Shown: positions 8,387 through 16,339 of the stretch, one piece after another
Position numbering within the stretch: the stretch's first letter is position 1
How the letters are laid out: every line of letters begins with the position of its first letter
Assembly: GCF_001886815.1 (NCBI RefSeq)
Contig: NZ_CP018099.1
Span: 3,780,501-3,844,500 of the forward strand
Direction: 5' to 3'
DNA: 64,000 nucleotides
From: Caldithrix abyssi DSM 13497
GTDB taxonomy: Bacteria > Calditrichota > Calditrichia > Calditrichales > Calditrichaceae
Notes under the pieces: model-generated
The model's database searches: none
Seen by the model: only the letters and a program-made list of their open reading frames with translations
Told to the model about the DNA's origin: nothing
Made by a program: the position numbers and the translations under genes

Positions 8387-9487
8387 TTATGAATCTTTTT
8401 CTTTTAAATGATAAATCAACGTCTGCGGCTCCATTCCCCGGCTTTTCAGTTCAATGGCGGATTCTTTCTGCACCGTTCCGGCAATTTGCGCCTGATATTG
8501 TTGTTTTGCGGCAAATTGAACCACGGCCTCGGCCTGCTCGGCTTTTACCACCAGCAACATGCCGTTGCCCATATTCCACAAACGGTAGGCCTGCGCTTCG
8601 CTAACCTGTCCCAGTTCTTGAACCTTGCGCATAAAATGCGGCGGTTCAAAAAGACGGTCTAACACGGCGCCAAAGCCGTTGATTTTAAGGACGCGCTGCA
8701 GATTATCGCCGATTCCTCCGCCGGTAATGTGAGCGATGCCGTGGATTTCAAAATCCGCCTTGATTAAATCCACAATCAGCGGTGTGTAAATGCGCGAAGG
8801 AGTCAGCAGCGCCTGTCCCCAGGTTTTACCCTCTCCGTAAGCCGCCTGGTGCCAGGCATCGCCGAACTGCTCGTTCATTATGCGCCGCAACAGAGAAAAA
8901 CCATTGGAACGGAAGCCCTGACTCTTAAGAGCGATAATCCGATCGCCGACCTGCACTTTGCTCCCGTCGATCACCTCCCGACCAGTGGGTAAAATAGCCA
9001 GGCCGGTAGCCGCCCAGTTAAAGTGCATACCGTCGCCATAGCCGGAAATGCGCGAACCCAATTCGGCAATTTCGCCCCCCGTAACGGTTACGCGGGCCAC
9101 TTTAGCCGCCTGGTACAACCCTTCCATCAAACGGTCGATCACCGCGGCATCCAGCGCATCCACATCCAGAATGTTGGAAAGATTAACCGGCTCCAGCCCG
9201 TTGGCCGCCAGATCGTCCACGACCATGGCCACCAGATCAAAGGCAATGGTGTGGTAAATTTTTGTTCGTTCGGCCAGCTCGATTTTGGTGCCCACGCCGT
9301 CGGAAGCCATGCCGATTTTCACCCCGCCCAGGTCCATCACATTGGAAAAAGCGCCGTCCAGACCGGGCAAAGGATTTCCGCTGCCGGCCGATCTGAAATC
9401 AAAGGTTTTTTTAGCCCATTCAAAGGCGATCTTAGAACAGCGGTTGCCCAGATCGATATCCAGACCGGATTGTTTGCTTTTATTCAT
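8387..9487 (-). CDS. purM: phosphoribosylformylglycinamidine cyclo-ligase (AIR synthetase)
   Basis: Converts FGAM + ATP to AIR. The 366 residues begin MNKSKQSGLDIDLGNR, matching the usual SGVDID start of PurM. Family marks include GMASDGVGTK, AMVVDDLAANG, VTGGEIAEL, the phosphate segment ITGGGIGDNL and GNGMLLVV. ATG 9487 gives the family-like N-terminus; ATG 9499 (four residues longer) is possible, and a TTG at 9529 would only lengthen it through non-conserved sequence. It is 46 bases downstream of purA in the operon. Confidence 0.95.
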   Translation of the reverse strand: MNKSKQSGLDIDLGNRCSKIAFEWAKKTFDFRSAGSGNPLPGLDGAFSNVMDLGGVKIGMASDGVGTKIELAERTKIYHTIAFDLVAMVVDDLAANGLEPVNLSNILDVDALDAAVIDRLMEGLYQAAKVARVTVTGGEIAELGSRISGYGDGMHFNWAATGLAILPTGREVIDGSKVQVGDRIIALKSQGFRSNGFSLLRRIMNEQFGDAWHQAAYGEGKTWGQALLTPSRIYTPLIVDLIKADFEIHGIAHITGGGIGDNLQRVLKINGFGAVLDRLFEPPHFMRKVQELGQVSEAQAYRLWNMGNGMLLVVKAEQAEAVVQFAAKQQYQAQIAGTVQKESAIELKSRGMEPQTLIYHLKEKDS

Positions 9488-9533
9488 TCCCTTCCCCATT
9501 TTACTTTCGCTTTTCGCGCCCTGCTGCAAAGCG

Positions 9534-10754
9534 CTACCACAGAGGCTGCCTGTAAATCACATGGTTGCGATCGGGCCCGGTAGAAACCAGCCCGATCGGC
9601 GTTTGCAGGTAATCTTCAATAAAGCGCACATATTCCCGCGCGTTTTGCGGTAAATCCTGCCATTCGGTCACGCCTTCGATCTCTTGCTCCCAGCCCGGAA
9701 ACGAACGGTACACAGGTTGGCCGGCCGAATCGTAATCCACCGCGATCTTAATCGTTTCAAAGCCGGAAAGACAGCTCAACTTGCTGAGCGTAATGTAATT
9801 AAAGCCGTTGATGATTTGCGCTCGTTTGACCAGTTTTAAATCCAGCCAGCCGCAGCGACGCGGGCGTCCGGTGGTCGCGCCGAATTCGTGTCCTTTTTTC
9901 CGCAATTTCTCGCCGGTTTCATCGTTCAGTTCGGTGGGAAACGGACCCTCGCCTACGCGCGTGGTGTAAGCCTTTACCAATCCAATGCGTTTGTCAAATT
10001 CCAGAAAAACGCCGCCGCCTGTAAAGGCGCCGCCAATGGTGGTGGAAGAAGACGTCACAAACGGATAGGTACCGTGATCCACATCCAGCATGGCGCCCTG
10101 CGCGCCTTCGTACAAAATGTTAGCCTGTTTTTCAAGATAAGTGTGAATTAATTCCACCGTATCGCCAATGAAAGGACGAATGTAGGTTTCGGCTTCTTTC
10201 AATTCCTCCACGGCCTGCTCAATGTTTAAAAATGGTTCTTTGTACAAATTTTGAGCGTATTGTTCGTAAAGCTTAGCCTGCTGTTTAAAATGTTCTAAAA
10301 ACGTGCCGTTGACAATGGCTTCCAGCCGAACGCCTGTGCGTTGAATTTTATCGGTGTAAGCCGGGCCAATGCCTCGACCGGTGGTGCCAATCTTTTTATT
10401 TAATACGCGATCCAGGTACTTGTGCACCGGGGTTACCACATGGGCCTGAAAGGAGATCATTAATTTATCCGGCGTTACGTCAATACCCTGCTTTTTTAAG
10501 TACTCGATTTCCTGTTTAAAAGTAATGGGATCGACCACGCAGCCATTGCCGATGACATTCATGGCTTTGCCCGAAACGATACCGCCGGGGATGAGGTGCA
10601 ATACAAACTTTTTGTCGCCCACAATAACGGTGTGTCCGGCATTGGCGCCGCCCTGAAAGCGCACCACCAGGTCGGCATGGCTGGCCAACAAATCAACGAT
10701 TTTTCCTTTTCCCTCGTCGCCCCACTGGGCGCCCAGAATAATGTAATTTGCCAT
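9534..10754 (-). CDS. purA: adenylosuccinate synthetase
   Basis: Couples GTP hydrolysis to IMP + Asp to form adenylosuccinate, the first step to AMP. The protein has 406 residues: P-loop-like GAQWGDEGKGK at 7-17, GGANAGHT near 37-44, GTTGRGIGPAY, and the C-terminal STGPDRNH. It is slightly shorter than the 430-residue E. coli enzyme. ATG 10754 overlaps the guaB stop codon by one base (TAATG), indicating translational coupling. Placing the AMP and GMP branch enzymes first in the operon puts both end-branch steps under the same control as IMP synthesis. Confidence 0.96.
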   Translation of the reverse strand: MANYIILGAQWGDEGKGKIVDLLASHADLVVRFQGGANAGHTVIVGDKKFVLHLIPGGIVSGKAMNVIGNGCVVDPITFKQEIEYLKKQGIDVTPDKLMISFQAHVVTPVHKYLDRVLNKKIGTTGRGIGPAYTDKIQRTGVRLEAIVNGTFLEHFKQQAKLYEQYAQNLYKEPFLNIEQAVEELKEAETYIRPFIGDTVELIHTYLEKQANILYEGAQGAMLDVDHGTYPFVTSSSTTIGGAFTGGGVFLEFDKRIGLVKAYTTRVGEGPFPTELNDETGEKLRKKGHEFGATTGRPRRCGWLDLKLVKRAQIINGFNYITLSKLSCLSGFETIKIAVDYDSAGQPVYRSFPGWEQEIEGVTEWQDLPQNAREYVRFIEDYLQTPIGLVSTGPDRNHVIYRQPLW

Positions 10755-12250
10755 TAATTGCCCCAATCTATTGCTGTGTAGTCATTTTCGCTTCCCGGCA
10801 GGTAGATGTCGTGCGCTTTGCCCTCGCGAATAGACAGAGCTGAAACCACCTCCAGTTCGGCTTTTTCGTGCAACTCCCGAATGTTCGCCGCCCCCACCGA
10901 CGACATGGCCGCTTTAATTTTAGCCAGGGTTTCTGGCAGGTTGTCGCGCAGTTTGCCGGCGTACTGGACAAATCCCTCCACGCCTTCCACAAAGATCAAC
11001 TGATGGTAGCGCGCTTCCTTCCATTCGCGGGCGCGGGCCGACCCTTCGCCCCAGTACGGCTTCATCACGCGGTTGTGAATGGTTACTTTTTCGGTGGGCG
11101 ATTCGTCCATGCGCGCAAAGTACCGCCCCATCATCACATAATCGGCGCCCAGCGCTAGGGCAATGACGATGTCCTTGGAGTTAACAATACCGCCGTCGGC
11201 CACAATGGGAATGTACCTGCCGCTTTTTTTAAAATAGCGATCGCGCGCCTCGGCCACTTTAATGATGGCCGTGGCCAGGCCGCGCCCGGTGCCTTTTTGT
11301 TCCTGCGTGATGCAAATGGAACCGCTGCCCATACCAACCTTCACAGCGCGTGCGCCGTGTTCAACCAAAAAATCGAATCCATCCTCAGTAATGATGTTGC
11401 CGCCCATGACCGGAATGTGAGGGTAATGTTCGCGCACCCATTCCAGCGTTTTTTGCTGAAACACCGAATGGCCGTCGGAGGAATCGATGGCTAAAAAATC
11501 CACGCCTGCCTCCACCAGAGCGGGAACGCGCTCCATGTAGTCGTGCGTGTTGATGGCCGCGCTGGCAAAGTAGCGTTTGTGCTCATCGAGAATTTCATGG
11601 GGATTGTCCAGATGATTGCGGATATCTTTGCGGAAGACTAAAAACAACAATCGATCCTGTTCGTCCACGATGGGCAAAACCGACTGGTGCGTTTCGCGCA
11701 AAAGAGTATTGGCCTGCTTGATATTGTCGATATTCACGCCAACGGTCAGTTCTTTGCGCGGAATCATGCGTTCTTTAACCGTTAAATCGCCATGTGGCTT
11801 AACGTCGTAGTCATTTTTGGTGATGATACCTAACAGATGCTTTTGCTCATCCACCACCGGAAAGGTGTTGTAGCCTCGTTGACGCGTCAATTCGTACAAA
11901 TCGCGAATCAGCATGTCTGGCGAAACGGTTTCCGGGGGCACAAAGCCGGCCTTGTAACGCTTGATCTGGCGGATCATTTCGGCCTGACTTTCGATGGGTT
12001 GCGAGCAATAAATGAAGGCCGTGCCGCCTAATTTAGCCAGCTCGATGGCCATTTTAACGCCGGAAACCGACTGCATGGCCGCCGCAACAATCGGTATGTT
12101 CAGATAGTACTTGGAATCTTCTTCTTCCTGATAGGCCATGGGCGTTCTTAATGAGATATTGTGAATGAGGGTTTGTTCGGTAGTAAGGCCGGGTAATAAA
12201 CGAAACTCCATCAGCGTACGCGATGGTTCAAGATGAATTTTTTTCGGCAT
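10754..12250 (-). CDS. guaB: IMP dehydrogenase, trichomonad-like subtype
   Basis: Oxidises IMP to XMP with NAD+, the committed step to GMP. In the 498 residues two CBS domains (roughly 95-215) interrupt the TIM barrel. The catalytic Cys313 sits in GSGSICITQEQKGTGRG, followed by VADGGIV and the flap ending WGEGSARAREW. Instead of the usual bacterial GPGSICTTR context, this loop, the EPSRTLMEFRLLPGL start and GRYFARMDESPTEKVT resemble, from memory, Tritrichomonas foetus IMPDH. First gene of the purine operon, with GGGGAT before ATG 12250. Confidence 0.95.
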   Translation of the reverse strand: MPKKIHLEPSRTLMEFRLLPGLTTEQTLIHNISLRTPMAYQEEEDSKYYLNIPIVAAAMQSVSGVKMAIELAKLGGTAFIYCSQPIESQAEMIRQIKRYKAGFVPPETVSPDMLIRDLYELTRQRGYNTFPVVDEQKHLLGIITKNDYDVKPHGDLTVKERMIPRKELTVGVNIDNIKQANTLLRETHQSVLPIVDEQDRLLFLVFRKDIRNHLDNPHEILDEHKRYFASAAINTHDYMERVPALVEAGVDFLAIDSSDGHSVFQQKTLEWVREHYPHIPVMGGNIITEDGFDFLVEHGARAVKVGMGSGSICITQEQKGTGRGLATAIIKVAEARDRYFKKSGRYIPIVADGGIVNSKDIVIALALGADYVMMGRYFARMDESPTEKVTIHNRVMKPYWGEGSARAREWKEARYHQLIFVEGVEGFVQYAGKLRDNLPETLAKIKAAMSSVGAANIRELHEKAELEVVSALSIREGKAHDIYLPGSENDYTAIDWGN

Positions 12251-12287
12251 ATTAATCCCCGTTTTTTTATCTTTATCGGTTGCCCGA

Positions 12288-12316
12288 ATTATACAAAAAT
12301 TAATGGTAATTTTAAA
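12288..12316 (-). promoter_or_regulatory. candidate promoter of the purine operon
   Basis: On the minus strand TATAAT (12288-12293) lies 37 bases before the guaB start in an AT-rich stretch. Only a weak -35 (TTTAAA, 12311-12316, 17-bp spacer) is present. No purine riboswitch or PurR-type box was recognised. Confidence 0.45.
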
Positions 12317-12642
12317 ATAAAAATTTTAAGCAAAAATGGGCGGAAAATTTCAAAAAAAATTGCCTGCGAAAAAGAAGGTGAGGGGGGCTACTTCAGGCAA
12401 TTCCTGCCGCTGCTGGCCAGGGGAAGAGTATAAAAGTCGTTTAGTTGAATGGTTGAATGGTTGAATGGTTGAATAGGAATTGGGCGGCGCAGATCCACCT
12501 ACACCGTCGATAAAAATTCTCCCCGCCAGATCGTCCTCTTCGCCGAGACTTTTATTCAGGGAGAGAGGGATTGAAGGGGTGACTGTTATTCCGATTCTCA
12601 CCCCGCCTCCGCGTAATCCAGCGCCTATGGTTCCACGCAGTT
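12317..12642. other. intergenic region upstream of guaB, with an octamer repeat tract
   Basis: No gene is supported in 12251-12642. A TTGCCTG/CAGGCAA inverted repeat lies at about 12360-12402. A tract of four GGTTGAAT octamers occupies 12444-12474. The remainder resembles worn pieces of the dispersed repeat seen elsewhere in the window (ACTTTTATTC, CTCACCCCG). Confidence 0.5.
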
Positions 12643-13230
12643 TTAATTAAGGTTTTCATCAAGATCGTAGTAGTCTTCAACATCCAGAACGGTTTCGTCG
12701 TTAACAGGCAGGAACTTAACCTCGGACAGGTAATTTTCGACTAATGTGAACGGCAGGGTATAGGTTATGGTTTGCTCTAAATGTTCAAAGAATCTCCGGC
12801 TAATGTAAATAGGGCGGCCATAACGCCCATGAAACCTGGGGATAACAATATTTTCAGGAAAATGTTGGGCCATGGCGTAAATGGAGCGCAGAGTTTCTGG
12901 CTTTATTTTCTGATCCTCCCAAAAAGCCAGGATAAAGCCAAACACTTCATTGGGCAGTTGCTCTACAGCAGAGCGCAAGGCGCCCATTTCTTCCTGTTCA
13001 GGATCGGGATTATTGTAGCACGTAAAGGAATCTTCCCCTTCCTTTTTACAGATATAATAAGGATCCTGACCGGCGATCACAATAATAGGATCACAGCCAA
13101 TTTCCTCAAACCTGGAAATCAACAGATTAAAATGATCCAGCTCTTCTGGCAGTAAAATCGTATGCGGTTCTTCAACCGCCCTTTCCAGATTCTGAGAAAT
13201 AATAATCGCTGCAATTTTATATTTTGGCAT
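12643..13230 (-). CDS. degenerate MobA/MocA-type nucleotidyltransferase-like protein
   Basis: 195 residues. The second half carries a MobA-like signature, IPRFHGRYGRPIYISRRFFEHL (about 132-153), as in MocA/MobA cytidylyl- and guanylyltransferases. The N-terminus keeps the first strand (KIAAIIISQ) and a later IIVIAGQD, but the glycine-rich nucleotide loop (AAGxSxRMG-PK) is replaced by NLERAVEEPHTILLP. It is therefore probably catalytically inactive or altered. It has a highly acidic C-terminus and stands alone between the purine operon and the RiPP cluster. Function unknown. Confidence 0.6.
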   Translation of the reverse strand: MPKYKIAAIIISQNLERAVEEPHTILLPEELDHFNLLISRFEEIGCDPIIVIAGQDPYYICKKEGEDSFTCYNNPDPEQEEMGALRSAVEQLPNEVFGFILAFWEDQKIKPETLRSIYAMAQHFPENIVIPRFHGRYGRPIYISRRFFEHLEQTITYTLPFTLVENYLSEVKFLPVNDETVLDVEDYYDLDENLN

Positions 13231-13413
13231 CGTTCCTCTTATTTAAATACCCAATAGAAGAAATTAAATAATCACTAAAAAAATTCAAAATTTTTTAGCA
13301 TGCTTTTGAACTATTTCAAATTGACTCACGACGCCTGGCCTGCTTACGCCCTAAAACGAGATGAAATATTCTTTGAAGTGATGAAATCTCTATGTATGGT
13401 CTCAAAGTACTGA

Positions 13414-13444
13414 CAAAAAAAGCCCCGGCGGTCGCCCCGGAGCT
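13414..13444 (-). terminator. intrinsic terminator of the RiPP operon
   Basis: Read on the minus strand, an AGCTCCGG/CCGGGGCT stem (one mismatch) is followed by seven T. It lies 79 bases beyond the stop of the DoxX gene and closes the operon. Confidence 0.8.
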
Positions 13445-13522
13445 ATGGCCATAAATTATGACCGGGAAAAATACTTTCGTTAAAGAGTGTGGTCTGGTAT
13501 CTGTTTCTCGCAGAAACCTTTA

Positions 13523-13963
13523 TTATTTCGCGCCGATTTTTTTACCCAACACATGGTCCAGGCTGAATTTACCGGCGCCGCTGACCGTCAGGCTAAACAG
13601 CATTAACAGATAATAAAGAGGGATTTCAAAACCATTGTTTCCGGCTGCAAATCCATTGCCCAGATGCACGGTAAAAATGGCCACCAGCATCACAAACATC
13701 AACGGTAAAGAAATTAAACGCGTGCCCAGACCTAAAAGCAAAAGAATGGAGCCCGAAAATTCCGTAATGCCGGCAAGATAGGCGTTTAACGTGGGGAATG
13801 GATAATTCATGCTGGCAAACCATTGAGCTATGGAATCGATGTTATTCAACTTTTTTAGAGCTGGTTCAAAAAAACCGTAACTCAAAATAAGCCTGAAAAA
13901 AAGAGGCGGCAAATCCGTCAAATTTTGAATAAAATTTTTGTATTTAAGATAGAATTCTTTCAT
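13523..13963 (-). CDS. bufD: DoxX family membrane protein of the bufferin-type cluster
   Basis: 146 residues with about four hydrophobic helices (PPLFFRLILSYGFF, AYLAGITEFSGSILLLLGLG, ISLPLMFVMLVAIF, LYYLLMLFSLTVSG) and the GxxE--G motif ITEFSGS typical of DoxX. Inner-membrane protein. DoxX proteins are common last members of DUF692 RiPP operons (HvfD/BufD-like). Here it follows the DUF2063 gene by 28 bases and ends at an intrinsic terminator. Its job in such clusters is not established; a redox or membrane-anchoring role in maturation or export is possible. The gene symbol reflects position and family only. Confidence 0.85.
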   Translation of the reverse strand: MKEFYLKYKNFIQNLTDLPPLFFRLILSYGFFEPALKKLNNIDSIAQWFASMNYPFPTLNAYLAGITEFSGSILLLLGLGTRLISLPLMFVMLVAIFTVHLGNGFAAGNNGFEIPLYYLLMLFSLTVSGAGKFSLDHVLGKKIGAK

Positions 13964-13991
13964 TTCTGTATTCCTTTCTGAAAAACGGTGC

Positions 13992-14744
13992 TCAGGCGCT
14001 AAAACCGAGAACGGCGCCCTGTAACAACATATCGTTGAAAAACGGTAAAATCACGGGCGTTAATTGTTCGTAAGTTGTTTCGCCTAACAATTCGACTACG
14101 CTTTCAATGGCTTCCTGACCAGTCTGTCTTTTTTCCTGCAGATGTTGCCAGACAAGAGCCAGAAGCGGAGAGATTTCTACAAACTTAACCTGGCCCGAAT
14201 CCAGTTCACGAAATACAAGCACAAAATATTGTCCCCGAAACGGTGGCGTTTCATCGGCCGCCATCTTGTGTACCGGATACTCCAGTTCAATGATCTTATG
14301 ATCAGGATTGAGCGCAATCTTTTCCTTTAAAAAGTCGCCTTCCGAACGGAATTCAGGAAGCGGCTGATCGGGCATGGTAAACACATCGATTTCGATCCAT
14401 TCAAAAAATAAAAGATCATCCAGATAGGGACGTTTAAATTCGCCGGCATAATCTTTTTCCACAACGAACGCATAAAATTCATAAGGCATTTTCCAGATGT
14501 AAGGCGTTTGCGGTCTGGCTTCGCGCATATAAGCTTCGAGGAGCGCATCCCACTCGGCCGAAGTTAAAATTTCAACGGTAATGGGAAAAGCGCGCCTCAG
14601 CGTGTCGGAAAAAATATTGCGCACCAGACGCCGATAATGCGTCATGCGCTGCGCGTCGGTTCCCGGAATGGAAACTTCGCTTCCACTTAAAATATAGCCG
14701 TACATCTTTTCCATCAATTGTCTGGTTTCAGCGGAGAGCGACAT
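13992..14744 (-). CDS. bufC: DUF2063 (HvfC/BufC-type) RiPP maturation partner
   Basis: 250 residues from ATG 14744 (MSLSAETRQLMEKMYGYI). The N-terminal domain has the DUF2063 pattern YRRLVRNIFSDTLRRAFPITVEIL followed by W--L, the putative DNA-binding-like fold that acts as precursor recognition partner. The C-terminal part holds FRGQYFVLVFRE and KFVEISPLLALVWQHL, as in HvfC-type proteins. It overlaps the upstream DUF692 gene by 17 bases, so the two are surely co-translated. In known systems this partner forms a complex with the DUF692 oxidase and binds the precursor leader. The open frame extends to 14915, but that part is a shadow of the upstream gene. Confidence 0.85.
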   Translation of the reverse strand: MSLSAETRQLMEKMYGYILSGSEVSIPGTDAQRMTHYRRLVRNIFSDTLRRAFPITVEILTSAEWDALLEAYMREARPQTPYIWKMPYEFYAFVVEKDYAGEFKRPYLDDLLFFEWIEIDVFTMPDQPLPEFRSEGDFLKEKIALNPDHKIIELEYPVHKMAADETPPFRGQYFVLVFRELDSGQVKFVEISPLLALVWQHLQEKRQTGQEAIESVVELLGETTYEQLTPVILPFFNDMLLQGAVLGFSA

Positions 14745-15564
14745 GTTTTTTCTCCCATTCTTTTTCCATAATGGCCGAGAGGTTCCCGAGTTCCGTCTGT
14801 AATTCCTCAATTTCAGGAATATTAAAGTCACGCTCCAATAAAACGGGCACCGGCGGCAGGTGTTTAATGGTCCATTCGAACAAATCGTACACAGGATCAA
14901 TGATCGGCTGCCCATGTGTGTCGATTATCAAATCCGGGCTTACCTTTTCGTGCCCGGCCATGTGGATGTTGCTCACGCGTTCCAGCGGCAGGCTGCGGAT
15001 AAATTCCCTGGCATCAAAACCGTGATTGAATGCATTGACGTACACATTATTGACGTCCAGCAAAAGATGGCAGTCGGCCTCTTCCACAATCGACCGAATG
15101 AACGTTGATTCATCCATTTCCGGCGCGGCGGTGGTGTAGTAGCTAACATTTTCGATGGCAATTTTGCGGCCTAAAAAATCCTGCACCTGCTTAATGCGTT
15201 CGACTACATGTTTAACCGCATCTTCCCGAAAAGGGATGGGCAACAAGTCGTAAAAATGCGCGTTCTGACATTTACTAAAGCTCAAATGTTCTGAATAGTG
15301 GATAACCGGAAACTCATTGAAGAACTGCTTTAACTGTTTCAGAAAATTCCAGTCCAGCGCTTCATCGCTTCCCAGCGAAAGAGACAGTCCATGGCACACG
15401 AGTGGATATTCTTCTGCCGCTTTTTCTAATTGTTTTCTCCAGAATCCGCCCATGCCCATCCAGTTTTCAGGGGCAAATTCCAGAAAGGCTGGTTTATTGG
15501 TTTGCAAACTGACCAGCTCTTCTGTTATATCTCTTCTTAGTCCCAGTCCTGCGCCTTGAATCAT
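14728..15564 (-). CDS. bufB: DUF692 multinuclear non-heme iron oxidase (HvfB/BufB/MbnB-like)
   Basis: A 278-residue TIM-barrel enzyme of the MNIO family, which modifies Cys residues of RiPP precursors. Likely metal-site segments are HGLSLSLG (58-65), HYSEHLSF (89-96), IENVS (137-141), LLDVNNVYVNAFNHG (168-182), HMAGH (201-205), DTHGQP (215-220) and LLERDFN (242-248). The start IQGAGLGLR matches the family. GGGAG stands before ATG 15564. It lies directly after the Cys-rich precursor gene, separated by a terminator-like hairpin. By analogy with bufferin/HvfA it should convert EGKCG cysteines to sulfur heterocycles; the actual product is not readable from sequence. Confidence 0.92.
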   Translation of the reverse strand: MIQGAGLGLRRDITEELVSLQTNKPAFLEFAPENWMGMGGFWRKQLEKAAEEYPLVCHGLSLSLGSDEALDWNFLKQLKQFFNEFPVIHYSEHLSFSKCQNAHFYDLLPIPFREDAVKHVVERIKQVQDFLGRKIAIENVSYYTTAAPEMDESTFIRSIVEEADCHLLLDVNNVYVNAFNHGFDAREFIRSLPLERVSNIHMAGHEKVSPDLIIDTHGQPIIDPVYDLFEWTIKHLPPVPVLLERDFNIPEIEELQTELGNLSAIMEKEWEKKHVALR

Positions 15565-15575
15565 CTTTTTCTCCC

Positions 15576-15615
15576 AAAAATTAATAAAAGTCGGGTAGGC
15601 CCCGACTTTTATTAA
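15576..15615 (-). terminator. perfect hairpin between RiPP precursor and enzyme genes (partial terminator)
   Basis: A perfect 15-bp inverted repeat (arms 15581-15595 and 15601-15615, 5-nt loop) is followed on the minus strand by TTTTT. It sits between the precursor stop (15629) and the oxidase start (15564) and also spans the distance before the oxidase ribosome binding site. It probably ends most transcripts after the precursor, giving much precursor and little enzyme, and may protect the short mRNA from 3' decay. Confidence 0.8.
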
Positions 15616-15628
15616 TAGTTTTTATTAA

Positions 15629-16123
15629 TTATTTATCCGATTTACCTTCGCCGCATTTGGCTTCAGAGGTTTTAGAATCGGCCTTTTTGGCTTTTTCATC
15701 GGCTTTTTTTACGTCTTTGCTTTTTGTTTTCATCATCTCGCCGCCGCATTTGCCTTCTCCGCATTTGGCTTCGCTGGTTTTTGATTCTACCTTTTTAGCG
15801 GCAGATTCTTTCACGGCCTTAGCTTCTTTGTTTTTAGCGTCTTTCATCTCGCCGCCACATTTGCCTTCGCCGCATTTGCCTTCACTGGTCTTAGTGTCTT
15901 TTGTGGTTTTGCTGTCCATTGCGCCGCAGCCTAATTCTGCCGGTTTTTGTAAAGAATTGATGGTGCTTAATGCTTCGCGCACTTCCGATCCGGAGCCCAT
16001 TACCGAATAATTGCCCGCATTAGCCTGTGCGCTGAATCCGGCCACTGCGCTCATCAGGACGGCGCTCGAGGCTAATTTGATCAGCTTCCTGGATCGGCTC
16101 TCTTTTTTGGTTGTCTTGCTCAT
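15629..16123 (-). CDS. bufA: bufferin/HvfA-type Cys-rich RiPP precursor, exported
   Basis: 164 residues. A Sec-type signal (basic RSRK, hydrophobic 16-30, AxA site at 34-36) is followed by a low-complexity Lys/Glu/Ala-rich chain. This has three tandem modules built around Cys pairs: EGKCGEGKCGG (81-91), EAKCGEGKCGG (118-128) and a decayed EAKCGEGKSDK (155-164), plus a lone Cys66. EGKCG is the hallmark of HvfA and of bufferins, copper-binding peptides whose Cys become thiooxazole-type rings; that chemistry is from the family. Here five of six Cys lie in (E/A)KCG context. Strong AAGGAG before ATG 16123. Downstream enzymes follow in the classic A-B-C-D order. Likely role: periplasmic or surface copper sequestration. 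Confidence 0.88.
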   Translation of the reverse strand: MSKTTKKESRSRKLIKLASSAVLMSAVAGFSAQANAGNYSVMGSGSEVREALSTINSLQKPAELGCGAMDSKTTKDTKTSEGKCGEGKCGGEMKDAKNKEAKAVKESAAKKVESKTSEAKCGEGKCGGEMMKTKSKDVKKADEKAKKADSKTSEAKCGEGKSDK

Positions 16124-16215
16124 GATTGAATCTCCTTCATATTTGGTAAAGTTGTTTTTAACATCTGAGCATTAAAACAGAAGCAAGGGCGTACAAATTC
16201 CTCAATCTGAATAAA

Positions 16216-16232
16216 TATTGAAGATTTCAATA
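16216..16232. promoter_or_regulatory. operator-like palindrome upstream of the RiPP precursor
   Basis: A perfect 17-bp palindrome, TATTGAA-3-TTCAATA, about 95 bases before the precursor start. It lies just downstream of an AT-rich tract with GTAACA (minus strand, near 16250), which is weakly reminiscent of ECF sigma -35 boxes. A regulator binding site is plausible; no regulator gene is adjacent. Confidence 0.35.
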
Positions 16233-16339
16233 AAAATTTATCTTTTTGTTACACTTTTGTGATATTTAATGGAAACAAAATGGGCAGGGATTCTGCTGGT
16301 TTTAAAGCGGTTATCGGATTTTATTCATGCATTCACTCC

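Noticed and set aside
12251-12642. Purine riboswitch before guaB
   Set aside because: No three-way junction signature with conserved TATA...CTAC/CCG elements was seen in the upstream sequence.
13992-14915. Full 307-residue frame of the DUF2063 gene
   Set aside because: The first 57 codons are out-of-frame overlap with the DUF692 gene and are not family-like.
15629-16123. Low-complexity artefact instead of a gene
   Set aside because: The strong ribosome binding site, signal peptide, EGKCG motifs and adjacent maturation genes make it a real precursor; complementary-strand frames there were dismissed instead.
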